Source of the DNA: Brucellaceae bacterium
GTDB taxonomy: Bacteria > Pseudomonadota > Alphaproteobacteria > Rhizobiales > Rhizobiaceae
DNA: 64,000 nucleotides
Direction: 5' to 3'
NCBI GenBank assembly: GCA_020637755.1
Contig: JACKJW010000008.1
Span: forward strand, 62,001 to 126,000
The position numbers and the translations under genes were made by a program. Positions 32,807-41,950 of the stretch are shown in pieces (positions within the stretch are counted from its first letter, which is position 1; the number at the start of each line of letters is the position of its first letter). The notes under the pieces were generated by a model. That model was given only the letters and a program-made list of their open reading frames with translations, was not told where the DNA came from and made no database searches.

Positions 32807-34477
32807 TCAGCGACCGGCCTTTTCGGCCTCCTGCAATTGCCGCCACAGCACCTTGCCGGAACCTGATTTCGGCAGGCTTTCAACGAATTGCACGATACGA
32901 GGAACCTTGTAGGCGGCCATCTGCCCGCGCGCCCAGCGGATGAATTCCTCCTCGCTGATGTCGCCCGCGTCGTGGCGCAACACGACGACAGCCTTCACCG
33001 TTTCGCCGCGCTTGGGGTCCATCGCGGCAATCACGCAGGCTTCCTCGACGCCGGGATGCTTGTAAAGTGTGGCCTCCACCTCCGTCGGCCAGACCTTGAA
33101 GCCGGAGGCATTGATCATCCGCTTGATGCGGTCGACGATGAAGACATAGCCCTCGTCAGTCGTGCGCCCCAGATCGCCGGTGCGGAAGAACCGCTTTCCA
33201 TGGAGATCGACGAAGGACTCCGCGTCCGCATCCGGCCGGTTCCAGTAGCCGAGCAGGATCTGCGGCCCCGCCAGCAGGATTTCACCGACCTCGCCCACCG
33301 GCACATCGGCAAGCGTGTCCGGGTCGACGATCTTCATGTCGGTGTTGAACACCGGCACGCCGCCGCATTGCGCCAGTGGCTTTTGCACCGGGTTGGCGGT
33401 CCCGGGTGCCATCGTCTCGGTCAGCCCGTAGCCCTCCAGGAAGGAAATGCCGCACAGGTCTTTCAGCTTCGCCGCCACGGCCTCCGGCATGGCAATGCCG
33501 CCACCGAACATCAGGCGGATGGAGGAAATGTCGTATTGCCCGAGATTGGGATTGGCCAGCAGGTCGATGGCCATGGTGGGCACCGCAGGCCATGCCGTGA
33601 TGCGATGCTGCTCGATCAGCCGCGACACCAGATCGCGGTCCCAGCGCGGGACGATCACCGTGGTCGCGCCATATTTCAACGGTGCGTTCATGCAGCCCTG
33701 CAATCCGACCACATGGAACATCGGCGCCACCGCCAGCACCACATCGTCGCCGGTCACGCCGAACCATTCATACATGGCGCGCAGCGCATGGATCGTCGTG
33801 CCGTTGGTGTGGCGGCATCCCTTCGAGCGCCCCGTCGAACCCGACGTGTAGGGCAGGAAGGCGAGGTCATCTGTCACTTGCCGGTAGGCCGGCGGCGCAT
33901 GGCCGGCCGAGACGGCATCCGACCAGGCGACGCAGCGCGGATCATCCGGCATCGTCGCCTTCTCCGTCAGGAAGGCAGGCACGGCGAGGTCGGTTTCTTC
34001 ACGCAGGTAGTCGGCATAATGGATCATGACCGCCTTGCGCACTGGTGTCCCGTCCAGCGCGCCAAGCATGTGAACGGCCAGGTCCTGCGCGCAGAAGATC
34101 GCCACCGCCCCGCTGTCGGCCAGCATGTGGCGCACTTCGTCGGCCAGGTTCATGGGATTGACCGGAACGACGACGCCGCCCGCGCGCAGGATGGCGTAGC
34201 TCGCGATCACGTATTGCGGGCAGTTCTGCGAATAGACGGCCACCCGGTCACCCGGCTTCACACCGGCTTCCGCCTCCAGCCATCCGGCCAGGCGCTCCGC
34301 CGTTTCCATCACTTCGGAAAAGGGGATGTCCGTCCCGTAGAAGATCATGGACGGCTTGTCCGGCACGCGAGCGGCCGTGGCGGCAAGGTTTTCCCACAGT
34401 GTACCCTCCGGCGCCTCCAGTTCATGGGGGCGGCCCTCCGGCCAGACCTTGTATTGCGGACGTTCCAATGCCGTCAT
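32807..34477 (-). CDS. Fatty-acyl-CoA ligase (AMP-forming)
   Basis: Activates a carboxylic acid with ATP and CoA. The 556-residue product has the P-loop LPYTSGSTGRSKGCRH, the YGLTETMAPG motif, TGDLGRTTDEGYVFIVDR and the C-terminal catalytic lysine in LPKSGSGKVLWRQL. The start MTALERPQYKVWPEG has a strong AGGAGG site; a longer frame runs into the SDR gene. It lies 17 bases after the SDR gene on the same strand. Likely the entry step for the acid brought in by the TRAP transporter. Confidence 0.95.
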   Translation of the reverse strand: MTALERPQYKVWPEGRPHELEAPEGTLWENLAATAARVPDKPSMIFYGTDIPFSEVMETAERLAGWLEAEAGVKPGDRVAVYSQNCPQYVIASYAILRAGGVVVPVNPMNLADEVRHMLADSGAVAIFCAQDLAVHMLGALDGTPVRKAVMIHYADYLREETDLAVPAFLTEKATMPDDPRCVAWSDAVSAGHAPPAYRQVTDDLAFLPYTSGSTGRSKGCRHTNGTTIHALRAMYEWFGVTGDDVVLAVAPMFHVVGLQGCMNAPLKYGATTVIVPRWDRDLVSRLIEQHRITAWPAVPTMAIDLLANPNLGQYDISSIRLMFGGGIAMPEAVAAKLKDLCGISFLEGYGLTETMAPGTANPVQKPLAQCGGVPVFNTDMKIVDPDTLADVPVGEVGEILLAGPQILLGYWNRPDADAESFVDLHGKRFFRTGDLGRTTDEGYVFIVDRIKRMINASGFKVWPTEVEATLYKHPGVEEACVIAAMDPKRGETVKAVVVLRHDAGDISEEEFIRWARGQMAAYKVPRIVQFVESLPKSGSGKVLWRQLQEAEKAGR

Positions 34478-34494
34478 GATGATCCTCCCTGCCC

Positions 34495-35271
34495 TCAGAC
34501 CGCGCTCGATCCGCCATCGACGGCGAGCGCGACCCCGGTGATGTGGCGTGCGGCCTCCGACATGAGGAACACCGCCGGTCCCATCAGGTCCGCCTCGCCG
34601 CCAAGGCGTCCGAGCGGCACAGCCGAAATCATCCGGTCCTCGATCTGTGACAGCAACCCGGCCGACATCTTGGACGGAAAGAAGCCCGGACACAGCGCGT
34701 TGACATTGATGTTGAAGCGGCCCCATTCGGCGGCCAGCGCCTTGGTGAAATTGATCATGGCCGCCTTGGACGTGTTGTAGGCAATCGTTTTCATGCCGAG
34801 GTCCGGCCGGTTGCCCCGGAAGCCACCGATGGAAGCCACATTGACGATCTTGCCTCCACCGGCCGGGATCATCGCCTTGCGCCCGACTTCCTGTGTCAGC
34901 ACGAAGGGCGAGGTGATGTTGAGGTTCATCACCTTCATCCAGCCGTCCAAAGGAAAATCCTCCATCGGCGCGCCCCAGCTCGCGCCTGCATTGTTGACCA
35001 GGATGTCGATGGCTCCGAAGGCGGCGATCGCTTCGTCCACGACGGCGGCGATCCCGTCGAGCTTCTGGAGGTCACAGGCAATCGTGCGCACCGCGCCGCC
35101 CATGGCTTCCAGGCGGGCTCGCGCCTCGTCTAGCTCGTCCTGCTTGCGGGCCGTCAGGATCACCTGTCCGCCCATTTCCACCACGCCTTGCGCCATCTGG
35201 AAGCCGAGCCCGCGCGAACCGCCCGTGATCAGCGCGGTCTTGCCCTTGAGCGAAAAGAGTTCTGGCAGCAT
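34495..35271 (-). CDS. Short-chain dehydrogenase/reductase
   Basis: NAD(P)-dependent oxidoreductase, 258 residues. Seen: cofactor loop GGSRGLGFQMA, NNAG in ILVNNAGASWG, catalytic Ser in VNVASIGG and the YNTSK active-site pair. The ATG at 35271 is chosen because the GGAGG site is 6 bases before it; the ATG at 35277 directly abuts the site. Probably oxidises a 3-hydroxyacyl or other hydroxyl intermediate of this operon. Confidence 0.92.
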   Translation of the reverse strand: MLPELFSLKGKTALITGGSRGLGFQMAQGVVEMGGQVILTARKQDELDEARARLEAMGGAVRTIACDLQKLDGIAAVVDEAIAAFGAIDILVNNAGASWGAPMEDFPLDGWMKVMNLNITSPFVLTQEVGRKAMIPAGGGKIVNVASIGGFRGNRPDLGMKTIAYNTSKAAMINFTKALAAEWGRFNINVNALCPGFFPSKMSAGLLSQIEDRMISAVPLGRLGGEADLMGPAVFLMSEAARHITGVALAVDGGSSAV

Positions 35272-35347
35272 GTCCATCCTCCCGCGGCAGCGGTCCAGTC
35301 TGATGCGCCGCATGTATTATTGTTGGCGTGCCTGAAGGCACCGGCTC

Positions 35348-35389
35348 CCATACGGGCATGCAACCGGTATTCGGTGCAAGCCCGTATGG
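35348..35389 (-). other. Long hairpin between acyl-CoA dehydrogenase and SDR genes
   Basis: Perfect 10-base arms CCATACGGGC and GCCCGTATGG enclose an inner stem (GCA-A-CCG with CGG-TGC). No T tract follows on either strand, so it is not a standard terminator. It could be an mRNA processing or stabilising structure between the two operon halves. Confidence 0.45.
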
Positions 35390-35401
35390 CAGGTCAATTC
35401 G

Positions 35402-36691
35402 TCATTCGGCCGGAATGCCGGACCACAGGTTCACCTCTTCCTTGCGATCGGGTGTCGAGTAATAGGCCATGGAGGAGAAATTGCGCTCGCGCGCAGCCTT
35501 CAACTGACCCTTGGCAATCGAACGCAGGTGCACCTCGTCGGGCCCGTCCGCAATGCGCAGCGAACGGCCCATGGTCCAAAGTTCCGGCAGCGGCGTGTCG
35601 GGCGAAAGACCCATCGCGCCGAAAACCTGCATGGCCCGGTCGGTCACGTTGAGCTGCATCTGCGGGATGACTACCTTGATCATGGCGATCTCGTTGCGCG
35701 CCGCCTTGGCGCCCACATTGTCGATCATCCATGCCGCTTTCAGCACCAGCAGGCGCGCCTGTTCGATCTCGCAGCGCGACCGCGCGATCATCTCCTGCAC
35801 CACACCCTGCTCGTGCAGATACTTGCCGAAGGTCTTGCGCTCCATGGAGCGGTCGACCATCAGCTCCAGCGCCAGTTCGGCCTGTCCGATGGAGCGCATG
35901 CAATGGTGGATGCGGCCCGGTCCGAGGCGTGCCTGCGCCATGGCGAAACCACCGCCTTCCTCACCCAGCAGGTTGGAGGCCGGAACCCGGCAATTCTCGA
36001 ACACGATCTCGCAATGGCTTTCGTGGCTGTGGTGGTTCATCACGGAGATGTTGCGCACCACCTTCATGCCGGGCGTGCCGAGCGGCACCAGCACCATGGA
36101 TTGCTGGCGGTGGGTGTCGGCGTTCAGGTCCGTCTTGCCCATCACGATGGCGATCTTGCAATCCGGGTTCATCGCACCGGTGATGAACCACTTGCGGCCA
36201 TTGATGACGTAATCATTGCCCACGCGGCGGATCACGGTCGTCACATTGGTGGCGTCGGACGAGGCGACATCGGGCTCGGTCATGGCGAAGCAGGAACGGA
36301 TTTCGCCGTTGAGCAGCGGTTTCAGCCACTTCTCCTTCTGCTCCGGCGTGCCGAACATGTGCAGGATTTCCATGTTACCGGTGTCCGGCGCCGAACAGTT
36401 GAACACTTCGGAAGCCCAAAGCAGCCGCCCCATGATCTCGGCCAGCGGGGCGTAGTCGAGGTTGGAAAGCCGCGTTCCTGGCTCGTCTTCCCTGAGATGC
36501 GGCAGGAACATGTTCCACAGCCCCTCCTCTTTCGCCAACGCCTTCAGGTCGCCCAGGAAGGAGATCGGATAGCGCCCTGCCTGGCTTTCCTCGATCCATT
36601 GCCGGTGGCGTGGCACCAGGTGGGTCTCCATGAAATCCTTCAGTTTCGCCGCCAGTTCGCGGGTCTTGTCGCTATAAGCAAAATCCATCAT
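35402..36691 (-). CDS. Acyl-CoA dehydrogenase of the ACAD10/ACAD11-like group
   Basis: A 429-residue acyl-CoA dehydrogenase fold: CFAMTEPDVASSDATNV, NGRKWFITGAMNPDCKIAIVMG (two adjacent motifs), RLGPGRIHHCMRSIGQAELAL and IADGPDEVHLRSIAK near the end. Its ATG overlaps the stop of an aminoglycoside-phosphotransferase-like kinase (ATGA). In ACAD10/11 and in the bacterial LvaA/LvaC pair these two activities act on 4-hydroxyacyl-CoA: phosphorylation of the hydroxyl, then elimination. By this precedent the pair likely processes a hydroxyacyl-CoA, though an ordinary dehydrogenase cannot be excluded. Confidence 0.9.
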   Translation of the reverse strand: MMDFAYSDKTRELAAKLKDFMETHLVPRHRQWIEESQAGRYPISFLGDLKALAKEEGLWNMFLPHLREDEPGTRLSNLDYAPLAEIMGRLLWASEVFNCSAPDTGNMEILHMFGTPEQKEKWLKPLLNGEIRSCFAMTEPDVASSDATNVTTVIRRVGNDYVINGRKWFITGAMNPDCKIAIVMGKTDLNADTHRQQSMVLVPLGTPGMKVVRNISVMNHHSHESHCEIVFENCRVPASNLLGEEGGGFAMAQARLGPGRIHHCMRSIGQAELALELMVDRSMERKTFGKYLHEQGVVQEMIARSRCEIEQARLLVLKAAWMIDNVGAKAARNEIAMIKVVIPQMQLNVTDRAMQVFGAMGLSPDTPLPELWTMGRSLRIADGPDEVHLRSIAKGQLKAARERNFSSMAYYSTPDRKEEVNLWSGIPAE

Positions 36692-37710
36692 TTCTCTCCT
36701 GCAATCGTCAGCCCGTGGCGGGCAAAAATGGGTCCGTAACGGCGCACCGCATCAATCTCGGCTTCCGGCTTTCCTGCCAGGACCGCCCGCGAAACAACGC
36801 CTTCAAAAATCGCCGCAAGGCGGAAAAAGGCGAGCGCGACAAAGAAGCCGTCGAAGGAACCGGCAAGGCCGCGCCGGGCAAGATAGGCCTGCGCGTAGGC
36901 CTCCATGCGCGGAATGCCGAGCGCATCGAGATCGTGGCCGCCGAGGCCCTCATGCTCGCTCCGGTCCATGATCCAGGCCATCAGATTGTAGCCGAGATCG
37001 GTCAGCGGATGGCCGAGTGTGGAAAGCTCCCAGTCGAGCACGGCGATGACACGCGGCTCGGTCGCGTGAATCATCAGATTGCCGAGGCGGTAATCGCCAT
37101 GGACAATGGTGCACGGCTCTTCGCCCTGCGGAATGTTCGCGGACAGCCAGCGCGCCAGGCGCTCGAACTCCGGCAGGTCGCGCGTCTTGCCCTGCTCATA
37201 CTGGCGGTTCCAGCGGCTGATCTGCCGTTCGACGAACCCGCCCTTGCGCCCGTAGTCGCCAAGCCCGGCCTTGTCGGGATCGACAGCATGGAGCGCGGCG
37301 AGCGTCTCGTTCATGGAGCCGAAAATCGCGCTGCGCTCCGCTGGCGTCAGGCCCGGCAGTGCATTGTCATGGAACACGCGGCCATCCAGCCGCTCCATGA
37401 CGTAAAACGGCGTACCGATAACGGAGGCGTCGGCGCAATAATGCAACGCCTTGGGAACAGGAACTCCGGTTCCGGCCAAGGCAGAAATGACGCGAAACTC
37501 CCGGTCGATGGCATGGGCGGAGGGAAGCAGCGGACCGGGTGGCTGCTTGCGCAGCACGAAATCACCACCAGCGTCGTAGCGCAGGAAGAACGTCGGATTG
37601 GAGTAGCCGCCGCCAATCCGCTCGATACGCACGGCCCCGCCGCAACCCTCAACGCGGGTGCGCAGATAGCGGCCAAGCGTCTCCAAATCGAATTCCGGCG
37701 CCCCGGCCAT
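36688..37710 (-). CDS. Aminoglycoside-phosphotransferase-fold kinase, likely hydroxyacyl-CoA kinase
   Basis: 340 residues with the kinase signatures IVHGDYRLGNLMI (catalytic Asp and metal Asn) and VIAVLDWELSTLGHPLTDLGY (DxD-like metal site). The N-lobe segment IGGGYSNPTFFLRYDAGG is typical of the ACAD10/11 and LvaA type rather than of drug-resistance enzymes. It leads a short operon with the acyl-CoA dehydrogenase and has a GGAGGA site before the ATG. Phosphorylation of a CoA-bound hydroxy acid is the most likely job; antibiotic resistance is unlikely given the neighbours. Confidence 0.88.
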   Translation of the reverse strand: MAGAPEFDLETLGRYLRTRVEGCGGAVRIERIGGGYSNPTFFLRYDAGGDFVLRKQPPGPLLPSAHAIDREFRVISALAGTGVPVPKALHYCADASVIGTPFYVMERLDGRVFHDNALPGLTPAERSAIFGSMNETLAALHAVDPDKAGLGDYGRKGGFVERQISRWNRQYEQGKTRDLPEFERLARWLSANIPQGEEPCTIVHGDYRLGNLMIHATEPRVIAVLDWELSTLGHPLTDLGYNLMAWIMDRSEHEGLGGHDLDALGIPRMEAYAQAYLARRGLAGSFDGFFVALAFFRLAAIFEGVVSRAVLAGKPEAEIDAVRRYGPIFARHGLTIAGEK

Positions 37711-37778
37711 TCCGTCCTCCTCCGGTCCACGCTGCTCCCGGCAGCGATGATTGCCATTTTGGTGCAGCCATGATTATA

Positions 37779-37797
37779 TTGGAAATGAATGTTTCAA
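37779..37797. promoter_or_regulatory. LysR-type binding-site candidate
   Basis: TTGGAA-N7-TTTCAA (5 of 6 bases symmetric) fits the T-N11-A pattern of LysR boxes. It lies in the 106-base AT-rich divergent region between the lysR gene and the kinase operon, the usual place for such a site. Confidence 0.45.
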
Positions 37798-37816
37798 TGA
37801 TGATGGTATTTATTTC

Positions 37817-38731
37817 ATGCATATATCGCGGACGGACCTGAACCTGCTCGTGATCTTCGACGCCATCTACACGCAGGGCGGTGTCACCAAGGCGGCGGAG
37901 GTCTTGAACCTCACCCAGCCGACGATCAGCCATGCCCTTGCGCGCCTGAGGGAACGCGTCGGCGACCAGCTCTTCGTCCGCCACGGTCAAAAGCTTGTCC
38001 CGACACCCGTCGCCCACAAGATGATCGCCCCGGTGCGCTCGGCCCTCCAGACCATCGAGACGACCTTGGCCGACCTTGAAGGTTTCGACCCCTCCTCCGC
38101 GGGCCAGAGCTTCACCATTGGCATCCATCCGCTGATGGAGGACATGCTGATCCGCCCGCTTTGCGCCCGCGTCTTTGCCTCTGCGCCGGGTGTGACACTC
38201 AATTCCGTACTGCTGGACAGGCGATCCGTGGAGGCCGATCTTGCCTCGGGCGTTCTCAACGCCGCCATCGATGTCTTTCTTCCCTTGCCCGGCACGATCC
38301 ACCGCCAGCGCATTTCCACTGGCACGGCGGTCATCGTCGCCCGTCAGGGCCATCCGGCCCTGGAGGCCCCGGTCACGCTTGAATCCTATCTGGCGCAACG
38401 TCACATCCTTGTCTCGGCGCGCCGTCAGGGCCCGGGTCCGGAAGACATCGCGCTCGCCCGCCTGGGTCACACTCGGACCGTGGCGCTCCGCTGCCAGCAG
38501 ATCGCCACCGCCATGCAACTTGTCGCCCATTCCGACATGTTCCTGACAATGGCCGAAAGCTATGCCAACTACGCCAACATCCAGTATGGCAACCGCATCG
38601 TGCCCGCGCCGTTCAAGGCTCCGGCCATCGAGACCTTCCTGTACTGGCATGCCAACAGCGACCTCGACCAGGCCAACAGCTGGCTTCGGGCGATGATTGC
38701 CGAGACCATCGCCATGCCCGGCGGCCGCTGA
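37817..38731 (+). CDS. LysR-family transcriptional regulator
   Basis: 304 residues, start MHISRTDLNLLVIFDAIYTQG. Helix-turn-helix at about 18-45 (GGVTKAAEVLNLTQPTISHA) resembles the NodD/NahR branch, and the rest is a LysR substrate-binding domain. It is divergent from the kinase/acyl-CoA dehydrogenase operon and converges on the TRAP genes, so it likely controls the block. An inducer cannot be read from sequence. Confidence 0.94.
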   Translation: MHISRTDLNLLVIFDAIYTQGGVTKAAEVLNLTQPTISHALARLRERVGDQLFVRHGQKLVPTPVAHKMIAPVRSALQTIETTLADLEGFDPSSAGQSFTIGIHPLMEDMLIRPLCARVFASAPGVTLNSVLLDRRSVEADLASGVLNAAIDVFLPLPGTIHRQRISTGTAVIVARQGHPALEAPVTLESYLAQRHILVSARRQGPGPEDIALARLGHTRTVALRCQQIATAMQLVAHSDMFLTMAESYANYANIQYGNRIVPAPFKAPAIETFLYWHANSDLDQANSWLRAMIAETIAMPGGR

Positions 38732-38740
38732 GACACAATC

Positions 38741-40021
38741 TCAGAAGTAGCTGTGCATGGCCAGCATCAGCACAATCAGCAGCAGGTCGGCAATCAGGAA
38801 CGGGATGATACCCGCAAACACCTGCTCCAGCTTGACCAGATCCTTGGCCACCGAGTGGATGACGAAGACGTTCAGCCCCACTGGTGGCGTGATCATGCCG
38901 ATTTCGAGCAGCTTGGCGACAAGGATGCCGAACCAGATCTTGTCAACGCCATGGGTGGCGATGATGGGCAGGAACAGCGGCAGGGTCAGCAGCAGCGCAC
39001 CGATCGGCTCCAGGAACATGCCGAGAAGCAGGTAGATCAGCGTGATGATGATGAGGACGCCCAGCGTGCCAAGTCCCATGCCGGTGATCCATTGGCCGAT
39101 CTCGTGGCTGAGGCCCGACATGGCGATCAGGCGGGTGAAAAGGTTCGCCCCGACCGCAATGACGAACAGGCCGCCGGAGGCCAGCAAGGTGTCGACAATG
39201 CTTTCCGCGAATTTCTCGCGCGTCAGGGAACGGCGCAGGACACCGATGACGATGGAGAAGAAGGCGCCGACCGCGCCGGCTTCCGTCGCCGTGAACCAGC
39301 CGGTGAACAGGCCGCCGAAGACGGCGGTGACCAGCACGAGAACCGGCCAGACTTCCTTCGTCGCGCGCATCTTTTCGGCAAGACTGCTGCCTTCGGCGCG
39401 CGGCATGCGCGACGGCGCCACGAAATAGGTCACCAGCACGGCCGCAAAATAGAGGAACAGCGACAGCAGACCCACATAGAGACCGCCAAGGAAGAGTGTA
39501 TTGATCGATTGCTCGGCATAGATGCCGTAGAGGATCAGCAGGATCGATGGCGGAATCAGCGCGCCGATAGTGCCACCCGCGGCCACCGCGCCCGTAGCGA
39601 TGCGCAGGTCATAGCCGGCCCGGTGCATTTCCGGCACCGCGATGCGCCCGATGGCCGCCGAGCAGGCGACGGAGGAGCCGGTGACCGCAGCAAAGCCCCC
39701 GGCACCGGCGAGCGATGCGATGGCGAGGCCGCCGGGAAGCCAGCCCCACCAGGCGCGCGCCGCCTCGAACAGGCCACGCGTCAGGCCCGAATGATAGGTG
39801 ACATAGCCCATCAGCAGGAACATCGGTACGGAGGACAGCGTCCAGCTTGCCGCGGAATTGTAGGGCACGGTCGAAAGCATGCTCATGGCGGGGATTTGCC
39901 CGGTGCGCGCCCAGATGCCGACAAATGACACCAGCAGCAGCGACACCGCGATCGGCACCCGCAGCGCGATCAGGACCAGCACGGCCGCAACGGCCAGAAT
40001 TCCGATTGTCAACGGATCCAT
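38741..40021 (-). CDS. TRAP transporter large membrane subunit (DctM)
   Basis: A 426-residue polytopic protein, the ion-coupled translocase of a TRAP importer. Family segments: GILAVAAVLVLIALRVPIAV, SLAGAGGFAAVTGSSVACSAAIG and ITPPVGLNVFVIHSVA near the end. The ATG overlaps the dctQ stop (ATGA). Ends 9 bases from the convergent lysR gene. Confidence 0.95.
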   Translation of the reverse strand: MDPLTIGILAVAAVLVLIALRVPIAVSLLLVSFVGIWARTGQIPAMSMLSTVPYNSAASWTLSSVPMFLLMGYVTYHSGLTRGLFEAARAWWGWLPGGLAIASLAGAGGFAAVTGSSVACSAAIGRIAVPEMHRAGYDLRIATGAVAAGGTIGALIPPSILLILYGIYAEQSINTLFLGGLYVGLLSLFLYFAAVLVTYFVAPSRMPRAEGSSLAEKMRATKEVWPVLVLVTAVFGGLFTGWFTATEAGAVGAFFSIVIGVLRRSLTREKFAESIVDTLLASGGLFVIAVGANLFTRLIAMSGLSHEIGQWITGMGLGTLGVLIIITLIYLLLGMFLEPIGALLLTLPLFLPIIATHGVDKIWFGILVAKLLEIGMITPPVGLNVFVIHSVAKDLVKLEQVFAGIIPFLIADLLLIVLMLAMHSYF

Positions 40022-40560
40022 CAGTTCTGCTCCCCGGCATGGCTGTCGATCTCTTCAGCGGGATCGTGTGGCTTGTCGATGAAGGAACCGCGCGCGACGG
40101 CGACGACGCGCATGCCGAGCAGCACCGTCATCAAGCCGAACGCAACCGGCAGGATCCAGTAGGAAGGCCAGGTGTAGAAATCGAGGGTCCCGGCTTCGAC
40201 ATAGGCGCCCTGCGACGTCTGGCGCATGGCTTCCCGCGCCGTGCCATATGTCAGCAGGCCATAGATGCCGAAGGACAGCAGAAAACCGAAAAACAGCACC
40301 GGCATGCGCGCCTTTTGCGGCATCATGTCAGTGAACAGCGTTGCTTCCACCTGACGGCGCTTCACCTCGGTGTAGGCGACGGGAAGGAAGCTGACCGCCA
40401 CCATATAATATTTGGCGACCAGTTCGGCCGTGGCGGGAAAAGCTGTTCCCGCCAGTTGCCGCATGAAGACATCCAGCATGATCTGGACGACCATCAGCAC
40501 CAGGGTGGTACCTCCGATCCATATCGTTGCCCGTGTTATCCACGTCTCGAACGCACGCAT
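40021..40560 (-). CDS. TRAP transporter small membrane subunit (DctQ)
   Basis: 179 residues with four hydrophobic segments and the family pattern VQIMLDVFMRQLAG near the first, then WPSYWILPVAFGLM. The start MRAFETWITRATIWIGG is preceded by GGAGG. Pairs with DctM to form the membrane complex. Confidence 0.92.
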   Translation of the reverse strand: MRAFETWITRATIWIGGTTLVLMVVQIMLDVFMRQLAGTAFPATAELVAKYYMVAVSFLPVAYTEVKRRQVEATLFTDMMPQKARMPVLFFGFLLSFGIYGLLTYGTAREAMRQTSQGAYVEAGTLDFYTWPSYWILPVAFGLMTVLLGMRVVAVARGSFIDKPHDPAEEIDSHAGEQN

Positions 40561-40594
40561 CGGCTGCACCTCCCTGGCCAGACGGTCTCGCTGA

Positions 40595-41710
40595 TTACTG
40601 GCCGTAGGTCGCGAAATCGACCTTCGACCAGATTTCCTGGTAGCGCAGCTCCGCATAGTCGTCGGTGGTCTTGAGGTCCTTCACCAGGCCCTCCCACTTC
40701 TCGACCAGCGCCGTGTACTTGGCAACCTTGGCGGCTGCATCCTTGACGCCACGCTTTTCAAGCGTTTCGGCAACCGTCTTCAGGTGCTCGGCGGTAAAGG
40801 CATTGGCCGCATCGGTCAGCGAGGCATCAGGCGTGATGAACTCGATGCTCTTCTTTGCGCCTTCGGCACGCGCTTCGACTTCCGTCTCGCGCCAGCCTGC
40901 AATGCCGGTCGCCTGACCGTACTGCGCGGCATGCACAAGGGCAGCGCGGTCTTCGGCGCTCATGCGGTCCCACAGCATGCGCGACACGTTGTTCGTGGCC
41001 GCCGCATTGAAGACACCCTGGTTGATTTCCGTGACATATTTCACGACGTCATAAAGACGGGCGTTCTTCAGATCCGGGATCGACGAATAGGTCGCGTCGA
41101 TCACACCCTGGCTCAGGCCCTCGAACAGTTCGTTGGCCGGCATCTGCGCCGGCGTGCCACCGAGAGCTTCCACGATGCGGGTGAAGACGGCGCCGGCAGT
41201 GCGGATGCGCAGGCCCTTCATGTCGTCCAGCTTGCGGATCGGCTTGGTGGACAGGAAGGCATAGAGCGTTGTCGTGTCGGCACCCATGTAGACCTGGCCG
41301 AACTTCTTGAACTCGGCCTGGCACTCGGCGCAATTGACGATGTACTCGGTCACGGCACCGGCAATGGCACGGTTGTCCCTGCCGATCACCGACAGCTCAC
41401 CCACCAGGATCGATTCCGGATAATCAGCGGCGAAATAGGGCAGGATCACCGGACCCATTTCGGTCACGCCGTCACGCAGGCCTGCATTCATTTCGTTCGG
41501 CGCGACAAGACCCGAAGGCGTGTCCTGGCCGTCCCAGCGGCCATCGGTGAATTCCTTCAGCTTTTCAAACAGCCTCGGATAGACCTTGGTCGCCTGCACA
41601 TGCGATGGGCCGAAGGCTGAGGTGGCGCGAATGGTTTCGGCATGGGCCGAAGCGGCAAGCACGGCAAGGGCCGCACCGGCAAGCATGGACTTCAGAACTG
41701 TCTTGGTCAT
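40595..41710 (-). CDS. TRAP transporter substrate-binding protein (DctP)
   Basis: Periplasmic receptor, 371 residues with signal peptide MTKTVLKSMLAGAALAVLAASAHA. The DctP helix region KLDDMKGLRIRTAGAVFTRI carries the arginine that grips the substrate carboxylate, so the ligand is probably an organic acid. First gene of dctPQM; the 5' leader contains a hairpin just before the ribosome site and an inverted repeat near the promoter. Confidence 0.94.
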   Translation of the reverse strand: MTKTVLKSMLAGAALAVLAASAHAETIRATSAFGPSHVQATKVYPRLFEKLKEFTDGRWDGQDTPSGLVAPNEMNAGLRDGVTEMGPVILPYFAADYPESILVGELSVIGRDNRAIAGAVTEYIVNCAECQAEFKKFGQVYMGADTTTLYAFLSTKPIRKLDDMKGLRIRTAGAVFTRIVEALGGTPAQMPANELFEGLSQGVIDATYSSIPDLKNARLYDVVKYVTEINQGVFNAAATNNVSRMLWDRMSAEDRAALVHAAQYGQATGIAGWRETEVEARAEGAKKSIEFITPDASLTDAANAFTAEHLKTVAETLEKRGVKDAAAKVAKYTALVEKWEGLVKDLKTTDDYAELRYQEIWSKVDFATYGQ

Positions 41711-41737
41711 GGATTTTCCTCCCACAGGCAAGGACCT

Positions 41738-41756
41738 CCGCCGGACGATCCGGCGG
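41738..41756 (-). other. GC-rich hairpin in the dctP leader
   Basis: A perfect 8-base-pair stem (CCGCCGGA/TCCGGCGG) with a 3-base loop. It lies directly before the dctP ribosome site, so it could affect translation or message stability. Confidence 0.4.
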
Positions 41757-41827
41757 CACGAAATCACGAAAAGGCGCAGTCGGGAGGCCATGGGGTATCG
41801 GGCATGAATATGCCGGCAGGGCCGCCT

Positions 41828-41841
41828 CACCGCATGCGGTG
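41828..41841. promoter_or_regulatory. 14-base perfect palindrome CACCGCATGCGGTG
   Basis: Perfect dyad about 120 bases upstream of dctP. It may be an operator. The chance of such palindromes in GC-rich DNA is not negligible. Confidence 0.3.
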
Positions 41842-41950
41842 GCTGGGCCGGTGCCCTTTCCTCCCTGGCTGGCGATCCTCCTTCGCCTTCGTCGAAAATA
41901 ATCAATCGTCATAATGCTTATGTCAATTAACTATTATCATGCAATTCTTT

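Noticed and set aside
32888..34780. 630-codon plus-strand frame
   Set aside because: Antisense of the acyl-CoA ligase gene, whose catalytic motifs are intact.
36688..37710. Aminoglycoside resistance gene
   Set aside because: The N-lobe pattern and coupling to an acyl-CoA dehydrogenase point to the ACAD10/11- and LvaA-like kinases.
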